A stretch of DNA of 5,869 bases from Pseudolabrys sp. (GCA_026125925.1 JAHCKF010000236.1:1-5869), one strand, 5' to 3'. Positions 1 to 5,652 are shown, counted from the first letter of the stretch. A program made the numbers and translations. The notes: generated by a model from the letters alone, not told the origin.

Positions 1-749
1 CGGTTCTTCGCTTCCGGATCGGCTTGCGCGATCGACGACATCAGCGATTCCATGGCGAAGCCGGTGGCGGGCGCCGCTTCGGCGATGCGCGGCAGCGCGT
101 GCGTGATGGCGAAATTGGTGAGATGTGTGTTCTGTGCGATGCGTTCGGCCAACTGCACCGCCTTCCCCAGCCCTTCGCCCGGCTCGACGAGGTAGGTCGA
201 CAGGCCCATGGTCTGGCCGTCTTCCGCCGAATAGGTGCGGCCGGTCAGCATCATGTCCATCATCCGCGCGACGCCGATCAGGCGCGGCACGCGCACCGAT
301 CCGCCGCCGCCGACATAGATGCCGCGGCTGCCTTCCGGCAGGCCGTAATAGACCGAGCGTTCGGCGACACGGATATGCGCCGATGCGGCGAGTTCGAGAC
401 CGCCGCCGATCACGGCGCCATGCAGTGCGGCGACGACCGGCACCTTGCCGAACTGGATCTTCTCGAAGGCGCGATGCCAAAGCGACGAATGCGCGATGCC
501 TTCACGGATGTCGCGCTCCTGCAATTCAGACAAGTCGAGGCCGGCGCAGAAATGCTCGCCTTCGCCGCCGATGACGACGGCGCGCACGTCGGCCGGCAGA
601 CGCGAGAAGAAGTCGTCGATGCCGATGACGGTATCGTCGTCGATCGCGTTGCGCTTGTGCGGGCGATTGAGTTTGAGGATAGCAACCGGCCCGCGCTGCT
701 CGGCGGCAAGCGACGGCGGCAATCCGGCAAACGGCTCTCTCTTGCTCAC
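1..749 (-). CDS. Enoyl-CoA hydratase/isomerase (crotonase) family protein, 3' end cut by window edge
   Basis: This is a crotonase-superfamily enzyme, probably hydrating an alpha,beta-unsaturated acyl-CoA in the cytoplasm. 249 codons are visible; the family usually runs to about 260-280, so only a short C-terminal tail is missing. The two oxyanion-hole segments are present (FCAGLDL at about residues 67-73 and GAVIGGGLEL at 111-120). Glu119 and Glu139, 20 residues apart, match the two catalytic glutamates of classical enoyl-CoA hydratase (Glu144 and Glu164 in the rat enzyme). Pseudomonas-type hydroxycinnamoyl-CoA hydratase-lyase has Ser in place of the first Glu, so this protein looks like a true hydratase. 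The GTG start is chosen because AAGGAG sits 8 bases upstream and the homologous N-terminus fits. It follows the solute-binding protein gene by 86 bp on the same strand, with no terminator visible between them, so the two are probably co-transcribed. The natural substrate is unproven; a hydroxycinnamoyl-CoA is a reasonable guess from context. Confidence 0.9.
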   Translation of the reverse strand, partial: MSKREPFAGLPPSLAAEQRGPVAILKLNRPHKRNAIDDDTVIGIDDFFSRLPADVRAVVIGGEGEHFCAGLDLSELQERDIREGIAHSSLWHRAFEKIQFGKVPVVAALHGAVIGGGLELAASAHIRVAERSVYYGLPEGSRGIYVGGGGSVRVPRLIGVARMMDMMLTGRTYSAEDGQTMGLSTYLVEPGEGLGKAVQLAERIAQNTHLTNFAITHALPRIAEAAPATGFAMESLMSSIAQADPEAKN

Positions 750-757
750 GCGGGAAG

Positions 758-763
758 CTCCTT
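758..763 (-). promoter_or_regulatory. Ribosome binding site deciding the GTG start of the crotonase
   Basis: On the minus strand this reads AAGGAG, 8 bases before the GTG at 747-749. It supports GTG as initiator. No ATG near this position gives a complete N-terminus. Confidence 0.75.
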
Positions 764-835
764 GAAAGTCAGGATGCCGCCGCCCTTGATCGATCATTGG
801 GCGACGGCATGTGACGGGTGCGGCGACAGCCGCGA

Positions 836-2044
836 TCAGTTCGACTTCACCAGCGGGCAGCCGCCTTCGCTGAGCGGGCGGAACGCCTTGTCGGCCGGGA
901 TCGTGCCGGCGATCTTGAACACATCCCATTCGCTCTTCGATTCCGCAGGCGACTTCACTTGCAGCAGATACAGCGGATGGATGGCCCGGCCATCGGGACG
1001 GATCTCGACCTTGCCGTACACCGGATCGTTCGACGGCGTCGCTTTCATGGCGTCGACCACGGCCTTGCCGTCCGCCGGCGAACCGACTTTGTCGACTGCC
1101 TTGAGATAGGCGAGGGTCGCCGAGTAGACGCCCGCCTGCATGTGATTCGGGTACATCTTCTTTGGGTGCCGCGCGGCATAGCGCTTGGCGAAATCGCGCG
1201 TGCCGTCATTTTCGTCCCAGTACCAGGCATTGATCGCCTGCAGGCCCTGCGCGGTGCCAAGCCCGATCGCCGGCACGCTCTGCAGATCGAAGATCAGTGC
1301 CACCAGTTTCTGCTTGTCGGTGACCTTGAAGTCGGCGGCCTGCTTGATGGTGTTGACGGTGTCGCCGCCCGCGTTGGCGAGCAGGATCACGTCGGCCTTA
1401 GAGGCCTGCGCCTGCAAGAGCGCCGAGGAGAAGTCGTTGGTGCCGAGCGGCAGGCGCACGGCGCCGAGGATCTTGCCGCCCGAGGCGTTGATCTCGTCGC
1501 TCGCCTGCTTTTCGAGGTCATGACCGAAGGCGTAGTCGGCGGTGATGAAGAAGAAGGTCTTCGCCCCCTGCGCCAGCACGCCCTTGGCGGTGCCGTGACC
1601 GAAAGCCCAGGTGTCGTAGGTCCAGTGCACAAAGTTCGGCGAGCATTTGGCGCCGGTCAGCGCCGCGGTGCCGGCGCCGGAGCCGATCACCACCTTGTTC
1701 TTTTCCTTGCCGATGTCGGACACCGCGAGCGCGACCGCGGAGTTCGGCAGATCGATCGCCATGTCGACGCCTTCGGCATCGAACCAGCGGCGGGCGATGG
1801 CGGCCCCGACATCTGGCTTGTTCTGGTGATCCGCTGAAATCACTTCGACTTTTCGCTTGGACGTCTTGTTGAAGTCCTCGACCGCCATCTGGGCCGCGAG
1901 CACGGAGCCCGGCCCCTGGAAGTCGGAATAGACGCTCGACATGTCGTTCATGACGCCGACACGGAGCGTGCCGTTCTGTTCGGCCAAAGCCGGGGTGACG
2001 GCCAGCGCCGTCAGCACTGCGGCGATCTGGATCGCTTTCTGCAT
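836..2044 (-). CDS. Periplasmic ABC-transporter solute-binding protein (branched-chain amino acid/aromatic acid type)
   Basis: 402-residue secreted receptor that would deliver a ligand to an ABC permease of the LIV/HAAT class. The N-terminus is a typical Sec signal peptide: a Lys, a hydrophobic core over residues 4-18, then PALA with predicted cleavage after Ala21. No lipobox cysteine is seen. The mature part has the periplasmic-binding-protein type 1 (Peripla_BP_6) layout: LRVGVMNDMSS starts the first beta strand at about residue 27, and the second lobe includes the stretch around TFFFITADYAFGHD (163-176). Only two cysteines are seen (134 and 396), which could form a disulfide tying down the C-terminal tail. 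The ATG is preceded by a good GGGAGG site 6 bases away. No permease or ATPase genes are in the window. Similar receptors in Rhodopseudomonas and Bradyrhizobium bind aromatic acids such as p-coumarate (CouP). Given the aromatic-catabolism neighbours, an aromatic or phenylpropenoid ligand is more likely than an amino acid, but the binding residues cannot be read off the sequence. Confidence 0.92.
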   Translation of the reverse strand: MQKAIQIAAVLTALAVTPALAEQNGTLRVGVMNDMSSVYSDFQGPGSVLAAQMAVEDFNKTSKRKVEVISADHQNKPDVGAAIARRWFDAEGVDMAIDLPNSAVALAVSDIGKEKNKVVIGSGAGTAALTGAKCSPNFVHWTYDTWAFGHGTAKGVLAQGAKTFFFITADYAFGHDLEKQASDEINASGGKILGAVRLPLGTNDFSSALLQAQASKADVILLANAGGDTVNTIKQAADFKVTDKQKLVALIFDLQSVPAIGLGTAQGLQAINAWYWDENDGTRDFAKRYAARHPKKMYPNHMQAGVYSATLAYLKAVDKVGSPADGKAVVDAMKATPSNDPVYGKVEIRPDGRAIHPLYLLQVKSPAESKSEWDVFKIAGTIPADKAFRPLSEGGCPLVKSN

Positions 2045-2104
2045 GGGGTCCCTCCCGCGGGATGATTTCGAGGCGGCGCTGTTGTTGCTCTCGCCGCCGC
2101 GCCA

Positions 2105-2133
2105 ATGCTGTCAGGCCGGAGCCGTCCGGTCAA
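2105..2133 (-). promoter_or_regulatory. Candidate promoter of the solute-binding protein gene
   Basis: On the minus strand, TTGACC (2128-2133) is a good -35 element. It is followed 17 bases later by CAGCAT (2105-2110), a weak -10 element that matches 3 of 6 consensus positions. It directly abuts the palindrome at 2134-2156, so a repressor there would cover the -35 side. A start near 2098 would give a leader of about 54 bases. The weak -10 makes this tentative; an alternative with TTATTG and TATTGA elements lies inside the palindrome itself. Confidence 0.35.
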
Positions 2134-2156
2134 TATTGTTGTCTAGGACAACAATA
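2134..2156. promoter_or_regulatory. Perfect 23-bp inverted repeat, probable MarR-type repressor operator
   Basis: Arms TATTGTTGTC and GACAACAATA are exact reverse complements around a TAG centre. The site lies 90 bp upstream of the solute-binding protein start, in an otherwise unstructured spacer, and abuts the candidate -35 element. Length, symmetry and AT-rich outer ends fit operators of dimeric winged-helix regulators of the MarR family. In R. palustris the p-coumarate genes are controlled by CouR, a MarR-family repressor relieved by p-coumaroyl-CoA, so a CouR-like regulator is the leading guess. The regulator gene is not in the window. It is not a terminator: the stem is AT-rich and no run of T follows on either strand. 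Confidence 0.7.
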
Positions 2157-2261
2157 AGACAGTGGTAGGGTAGTAGTCCCTTCGCAGTTGCAGCATGGAC
2201 TGGGGGGCAGCGGCCTCTGTCTGGCGGAATGCCTGGCCCGAGAGAAGGAAGGCGCGCCGTC

Positions 2262-2741
2262 CTAAAGGACCTCGAACACGTCGAGCCGCACGGCGCGGGC
2301 CTCGCGCTGGCCGCGGGCGATGGCGAGGATGCGGTTCATCCAGGCCATCGCCGGGTCCGAGGTCTCGAACCGCATCACCGTGCGGAAATAATACAGCGCC
2401 GGATCGACCGTCTCGCCGCGCATGACGCGTTCCAGGACTTCCTTCGGCCCATGCCGCAGGCCCTCACTCGACACCAGGATGCGCGCGCCGGCCTCGCTTT
2501 CGATGGTGTAGCGCGCCTGAATGTCGGCAGCGCCGTCGGCGCGGATGAACTGCCAGTCGGCGCCGCCGGGCAGCACACGGCCGTTCAGTTTCTCGCCGCT
2601 CACGGTTCCGCCAAGGATGTCGATGATGCGGCGATGGCCGTAGGGCGTGGCGCCGAGATCGAGGATGCCGGCCAGTTCGGCATGGATCGAGAAGATCGGC
2701 TTGTCGCTCAGGATGGCGGTCAACGGCTCACGCTCCCACAT
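2262..2741 (-). CDS. DUF3237 / UPF0311 family protein, function unknown
   Basis: A 159-residue soluble protein without a signal peptide or membrane segment, normal in length for DUF3237 (UPF0311). Family hallmarks are visible: HRRIIDILGGTVSG at about residues 36-49, GRVLPGGADWQ at 54-64, and the ARYTIESEAGARILVSSEGLRHGP stretch at about 76-99. The fold is thought to be a small beta-barrel, and no reaction is established for the family. From memory, an R. palustris member (RPA1785) lies beside the p-coumarate genes, so its presence in an aromatic-acid cluster appears to recur; this should be verified. Upstream of the ATG the minus strand has no recognisable Shine-Dalgarno sequence (a pyrimidine-rich CACCTCTTT precedes it), so translation may be weak or nearly leaderless; no better in-frame start is evident. 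It is divergent from pcaF across 111 bp and lies 217 bp upstream of the solute-binding protein gene, which has its own control region. Confidence 0.85.
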   Translation of the reverse strand: MWEREPLTAILSDKPIFSIHAELAGILDLGATPYGHRRIIDILGGTVSGEKLNGRVLPGGADWQFIRADGAADIQARYTIESEAGARILVSSEGLRHGPKEVLERVMRGETVDPALYYFRTVMRFETSDPAMAWMNRILAIARGQREARAVRLDVFEVL

Positions 2742-2761
2742 GTTGCAAAGAGGTGGGCCAT

Positions 2762-2790
2762 TTGACCCTGTCCCGGGCGAGCCGTAAATA
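2762..2790 (+). promoter_or_regulatory. Sigma-70 promoter of the pcaF-pcaH-pcaG operon
   Basis: TTGACC (2762-2767) and TAAATA (2785-2790) are separated by exactly 17 bases. Each is close to the TTGACA and TATAAT consensus. Transcription would begin near 2797, giving a leader of about 56 bases before pcaF. It is the best promoter match I found in the window. A binding site for a LysR-type PcaQ activator (the ATAACC/GGTTAA type described in Sinorhizobium) is not apparent. Confidence 0.65.
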
Positions 2791-2793
2791 CGG
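2782..2793. promoter_or_regulatory. Inverted repeat over the -10 element of the pcaF promoter
   Basis: CCGTA and TACGG flank a 2-base AA centre, forming a short perfect palindrome that contains the entire -10 hexamer. Its position suits a small repressor operator, but a 5-bp arm is short enough to arise by chance. Confidence 0.35.
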
Positions 2794-2852
2794 GCCGCTC
2801 GAAACCCGGCGCGAACTCAATATCGTCTGACGGCCGTGCAAGGAAATTTCTG

Positions 2853-4073
2853 ATGACCGACAAGATCCGTGACGTTTTCATTTGCGACGCCGTGCGCACG
2901 CCGATCGGCCGCTACGGCGGCTCGCTCGCCAAGGTGCGAACCGACGATCTCGCCGCCGTGCCGCTGAAAGCGCTGATGGCGCGCAATCCGAAGGCGGATT
3001 GGGAGAAGCTCGAGGAAGTGATCTTCGGCTGTGCCAACCAGGCCGGCGAAGACAACCGCAACGTCGCGCGCATGGCAGCCTTGCTGTCCGGTCTGCCCGT
3101 GTCGGTGCCGGGCATCACGGTGAACCGCCTGTGTGCCTCAGGTCTCAACGCGGTGGGCGACGTCGCCCGCGCCATCCGCGCCGGCGAAATGGAATTCGCC
3201 ATTGCCGGCGGCGTCGAGTCGATGACGCGCGCGCCTTTCGTGCAAGGCAAGGCCACCGAAGCCTTCTCGCGTTCGGCGGAGATTTACGACACCACGATCG
3301 GCTGGCGCTTCATCAATCCGCTGATGAAGGCGCAGTACGGCGTCGATTCCATGCCGGAAACCGGCGAGAATGTCGCCGAGGATTATCAGGTGTCGCGCGC
3401 CGATCAGGACCTGTTCGCGCTGCGCTCGCAGCAGAAGGCCGGCAAGGCGATCGCCTCCGGCTTCTTCGCGCAGGAGATCGTTCCGGTCGAGATCGCCGGC
3501 CGCAAGGGCGAGGTGGTGAAGGTGGACAAGGACGAGCATCCGCGTCCCGACACCACGCTCGAACAACTCACCAAATTGAAGACGCCGTTCCGCAATCCGG
3601 GCACCGTGACCGCCGGCAATGCCTCCGGCGTCAATGACGGCGCCGCGGCGCTGATCCTCGCGTCGGAAGCCGCAGTGAAGGCGCATGGTCTGACGCCGCG
3701 CGCGCGCGTGCTCGGCATGGCTTCGGCCGCCGTCCCACCGCGGGTGATGGGCATCGGCCCCGTACCGTCCACGCAGAAATTGCTGGCGCGGCTCGGGCAC
3801 AAGATCAGCCAGTACGACGTGATCGAGTTGAACGAGGCCTTTGCCTCGCAATCACTCGCGGTCTTGCGCCAGCTTGGCCTGCCGGACGACGCCGAACATG
3901 TGAATCCCAATGGCGGCGCCATCGCGCTCGGCCATCCGCTCGGCATGTCGGGTGCGCGGCTGGCATTGACAGCGACCCATGCGCTGGAACAAAGGTCTGG
4001 CAAGCTGGCGCTCGCGACGATGTGCGTCGGTGTCGGTCAGGGCGTCTCGCTGGCGCTCGAACGGATCGCCTGA
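2853..4073 (+). CDS. pcaF: Beta-ketoadipyl-CoA thiolase (3-oxoadipyl-CoA thiolase)
   Basis: This cytoplasmic thiolase carries out the last step of the beta-ketoadipate pathway, splitting 3-oxoadipyl-CoA with CoA into succinyl-CoA and acetyl-CoA. The 406 residues cover a complete two-domain thiolase. The acylated nucleophile is Cys94 in NRLCASGLNA. The C-terminal catalytic residues are His361 in ALGHPLG and Cys391 in MCVGVGQG, and the NEAFA motif is at 327-331. The segment around 145-177 (IYDTTIGWRF, then GVDSMPETGENVAEDY) is characteristic of PcaF rather than of PhbA/AtoB acetoacetyl-CoA thiolases. AAGGAA lies 7 bases before the ATG. pcaH follows after only 20 bases, so the genes form an operon. 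pcaF is more often grouped with pcaIJ; here it leads pcaHG. A general thiolase acting in phenylpropenoid side-chain shortening is a less likely alternative. Confidence 0.93.
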   Translation: MTDKIRDVFICDAVRTPIGRYGGSLAKVRTDDLAAVPLKALMARNPKADWEKLEEVIFGCANQAGEDNRNVARMAALLSGLPVSVPGITVNRLCASGLNAVGDVARAIRAGEMEFAIAGGVESMTRAPFVQGKATEAFSRSAEIYDTTIGWRFINPLMKAQYGVDSMPETGENVAEDYQVSRADQDLFALRSQQKAGKAIASGFFAQEIVPVEIAGRKGEVVKVDKDEHPRPDTTLEQLTKLKTPFRNPGTVTAGNASGVNDGAAALILASEAAVKAHGLTPRARVLGMASAAVPPRVMGIGPVPSTQKLLARLGHKISQYDVIELNEAFASQSLAVLRQLGLPDDAEHVNPNGGAIALGHPLGMSGARLALTATHALEQRSGKLALATMCVGVGQGVSLALERIA

Positions 4074-4080
4074 AGCGAAA

Positions 4081-4086
4081 AAGGAA
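4081..4086 (+). promoter_or_regulatory. Ribosome binding site deciding the GTG start of pcaH
   Basis: AAGGAA, 7 bases before the GTG at 4094-4096. The open frame extends upstream into pcaF, but an earlier start would overlap the pcaF coding sequence and lacks such a site. Confidence 0.75.
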
Positions 4087-4093
4087 TAACACC

Positions 4094-4804
4094 GTGTCGC
4101 TGATCTATCCGACCAAGAGCCTCGAGAATTTCCCGAAGCATCTGACGCCGGGATACAAGAGTACCATCAAGCGCTCGCCGACCAAGCCGCTGATGATCAT
4201 TCCGCATACTTTGTCGGAATTGACCGGTCCGGTTTACGGCCACAATGCCGTGCAGCAAGGCGACAACGACCTGACCCGGCAGCACAAGGGTGAGCCGCTC
4301 GGCGAGCGCATCATCGTGCACGGCCAGGTGCTCGACGAAGACCGCCGGCCGATCAAGAACGCGCTGGTCGAGCTGTGGCAGGCCAATGCCTGCGGCCGCT
4401 ACGTCCACAATGTCGATCAACATCCGGCGCCGCTCGATCCGAACTTCACCGGCGCGGGCCGCACGATCACCGACGACAACGGCGCGTACAAATTCATCAC
4501 CGTGAAGCCGGGCGCTTATCCGTGGGGCAATCACCCCAACGCCTGGCGTCCCAACCACATCCACTTCTCGGTGTTCGGCCACTCTTTCGTGTCGCGCCTC
4601 GTGACGCAGATGTATTTCCCGGGCGATTACCTGTTCCCGTTCGATCCGATCTTCAATTCGGTGACCGACGAAAAGGCGCGCAACCGCATGGTCGCGAGCT
4701 TCGATCTCGAGAACACCGTGCCGGACTGGGCGCTGGCCTTCAAATTCGACATCGTGCTGCGCGGCCGCGAGGCTACCCCGCTCGACAACGACGACCACCA
4801 CTAA
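4094..4804 (+). CDS. pcaH: Protocatechuate 3,4-dioxygenase, beta subunit
   Basis: This is the iron-bearing chain of the intradiol dioxygenase that cleaves protocatechuate to 3-carboxy-cis,cis-muconate with O2. From the GTG start it is 236 residues, the usual PcaH length. All four Fe(III) ligands are present with exact family spacing: Tyr103 (GRY), Tyr142 (AYPW), His155 and His157 (NHIHFSV). They equal Tyr408, Tyr447, His460 and His462 of the Pseudomonas putida enzyme with a constant offset of 305. The active-site Arg (457 there) is Arg152 in WRPNH. The N-terminal extension before the core is typical of beta chains, and the C-terminal tail is acidic and His-rich (DNDDHH). It works as an alpha-beta multimer with PcaG, whose gene starts 118 bases downstream, an unusually wide gap that is filled by a palindromic repeat. 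Confidence 0.96.
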   Translation: MSLIYPTKSLENFPKHLTPGYKSTIKRSPTKPLMIIPHTLSELTGPVYGHNAVQQGDNDLTRQHKGEPLGERIIVHGQVLDEDRRPIKNALVELWQANACGRYVHNVDQHPAPLDPNFTGAGRTITDDNGAYKFITVKPGAYPWGNHPNAWRPNHIHFSVFGHSFVSRLVTQMYFPGDYLFPFDPIFNSVTDEKARNRMVASFDLENTVPDWALAFKFDIVLRGREATPLDNDDHH

Positions 4805-4813
4805 CCTATCCGT

Positions 4814-4896
4814 CGTCATGGCCGGACTTGTTCCGGCCATCCACGTCTTCTTACGAAAGCAAGACTTGGATGCCCGGCCTAAAGCCGGGCATGACG
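4814..4896. repeat. 83-bp interspersed palindromic element (Bradyrhizobiaceae type) between pcaH and pcaG
   Basis: The outer ends CGTC (4814-4817) and GACG (4893-4896) pair. Inside are two perfect 9-bp hairpins: ATGGCCGGA/TCCGGCCAT (4818-4840, loop CTTGT) and ATGCCCGGC/GCCGGGCAT (4870-4892, loop CTAAA). A middle stem pairs 4841-4849 with 4861-4869, with one mismatch. The whole would fold as a cloverleaf or cruciform. From memory, close relatives of this sequence are scattered in many copies between genes of Bradyrhizobium, Rhodopseudomonas and allied genera. No transposase is encoded; it may be a non-autonomous miniature element. No T-run follows the hairpins, so it is not a simple intrinsic terminator, but it could affect mRNA stability or attenuate pcaG. 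Confidence 0.8.
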
Positions 4897-4907
4897 GAGA
4901 AAAAATT

Positions 4908-4915
4908 AGGCAGGT
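4908..4915 (+). promoter_or_regulatory. Weak ribosome binding site of pcaG
   Basis: AGGCAGGT lies just after the palindromic element, with its second AGG 8 bases before the ATG at 4923. It supports the start at 4923 rather than the upstream in-frame ATG at 4818, which is inside the repeat. Confidence 0.6.
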
Positions 4916-4922
4916 AACAACC

Positions 4923-5534
4923 ATGTCCGAAATCACGCCGTCGCAGACCGTCGGTCCGTTCTTCGCCTATGGCCTCACGCCGGTGGGGCGTTGCGAGTGG
5001 GATCCGAACGGCACCTATTCGTGGAAGAACTCGGTCGAGTCGAACCTCGTCACGCCGGACGTTTCCGGCAGCCGTATCCGCATCGAAGGCACCGTGTTCG
5101 ACGGCGACGACAAGCCGATCAACGATTGCATGATCGAGATCTGGCAGGCCGACGCGCAGGGCCGCTACGCCAGCCCGGCCGACAACCGCGCGCTGCCCAA
5201 CAGCCAGTTCAAGGGCTTCGGCCGCTCTGCGACCGACAAGGCCGGCGTCTTCGCTTTCGACACGATCAAGCCGGGCGCGGTGCCGGGCCCCGGCGGCAAG
5301 CCCCAGGCGCCGCACATCGTCGTCGCCATCTTCTCGCGCGGCATGCTGCGGCAGGTCTACACGCGGCTGTATTTCTCCGACGAAGCCGCGAACGCCACCG
5401 ATACCGTGCTCAATCTGGTGCCGACCGATCGCCGCGGCACGCTGATCGCCCAGAAGCAGAGCGGCGAGCCGCCGGTGTACCGCTTCGAGGTGCACATGCA
5501 GGGCGACAAGGAAACGGTGTTCTTCGAGATCTGA
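4923..5534 (+). CDS. pcaG: Protocatechuate 3,4-dioxygenase, alpha subunit
   Basis: This is the non-metal chain of protocatechuate 3,4-dioxygenase, completing the active-site cavity of PcaH. It has 203 residues, close to the roughly 200 of the P. putida alpha chain. Family marks are the N-terminal TPSQTVGPFF (5-14), IEIWQADAQGRY (71-82), FGRSATD (99-105), QAPHIVVAIFSRG (128-140) and the terminal GDKETVFFEI. Arg139 in FSRG corresponds to the alpha-chain arginine that helps bind the substrate carboxylate (Arg133 in P. putida, by motif rather than by alignment). As expected for an alpha chain, the full set of iron ligands is absent. The frame is open upstream to 4818, but those 35 codons are translation of the palindromic repeat, so the ATG at 4923 is chosen. 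A strong intrinsic terminator starts 29 bases after the stop, so pcaG is the last gene of the operon. Confidence 0.95.
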   Translation: MSEITPSQTVGPFFAYGLTPVGRCEWDPNGTYSWKNSVESNLVTPDVSGSRIRIEGTVFDGDDKPINDCMIEIWQADAQGRYASPADNRALPNSQFKGFGRSATDKAGVFAFDTIKPGAVPGPGGKPQAPHIVVAIFSRGMLRQVYTRLYFSDEAANATDTVLNLVPTDRRGTLIAQKQSGEPPVYRFEVHMQGDKETVFFEI

Positions 5535-5563
5535 CGCGGCGGACCACCGGTCGACGACATCGG

Positions 5564-5598
5564 AGGCGGGCGCCATCGGCGTCCGCCTTTTCTTTTTT
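5564..5598 (+). terminator. Intrinsic terminator of the pcaF-pcaH-pcaG operon
   Basis: An 11-bp GC-rich stem (AGGCGGGCGCC and GGCGTCCGCCT, with one G-T wobble) closes an ATC loop. It is followed directly by TTTCTTTTTT. This is a classic Rho-independent terminator, placed just after pcaG. Confidence 0.93.
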
Positions 5599-5622
5599 GC
5601 CGATTTTGACGATGCCCACCGT

Positions 5623-5652
5623 TGCCCACTCTCGCTCAAAATTGAGTGGGCA
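5623..5652. repeat. Inverted repeat with TGCCCACTC arms
   Basis: TGCCCACTC (5623-5631) and GAGTGGGCA (5644-5652) are exact reverse complements around a 12-base centre. The centre contributes to a second, nested palindrome, CTCAA-AA-TTGAG. No T-run follows, so termination is unlikely. The arms contain the recurring TGCCCAC heptamer, so a protein-binding site is more plausible. Confidence 0.6.

Noticed and set aside
24..1109. Long plus-strand open frame over the crotonase and the end of the binding protein gene
   Set aside because: The translation is Arg/Ala/Asp-rich without domain motifs, and spans two clear minus-strand genes; it is a high-GC shadow.
818..1837. 339-codon plus-strand open frame opposite the solute-binding protein
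   Set aside because: The minus strand encodes a full-length protein with signal peptide and family motifs; the plus-strand frame has no recognisable features.
2157..2261. Terminator or small gene between the DUF3237 gene and the palindrome
   Set aside because: No stem with a following T-run and no start with a ribosome site could be found on either strand.
3138..3851. Minus-strand open frame inside pcaF
   Set aside because: Antisense to an intact thiolase with all catalytic residues; no ribosome site or family resemblance.
4814..4896. Intrinsic terminator or tRNA-like gene between pcaH and pcaG
   Set aside because: No T-run follows either hairpin, and the cloverleaf lacks conserved tRNA positions such as a TTCRA T-loop; it fits a dispersed palindromic repeat better.
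4037..4936. 299-codon minus-strand frame opposite pcaH and the repeat
   Set aside because: It is antisense to pcaH, whose iron ligands are all conserved. The part over the repeat simply reads the palindrome from the other strand.
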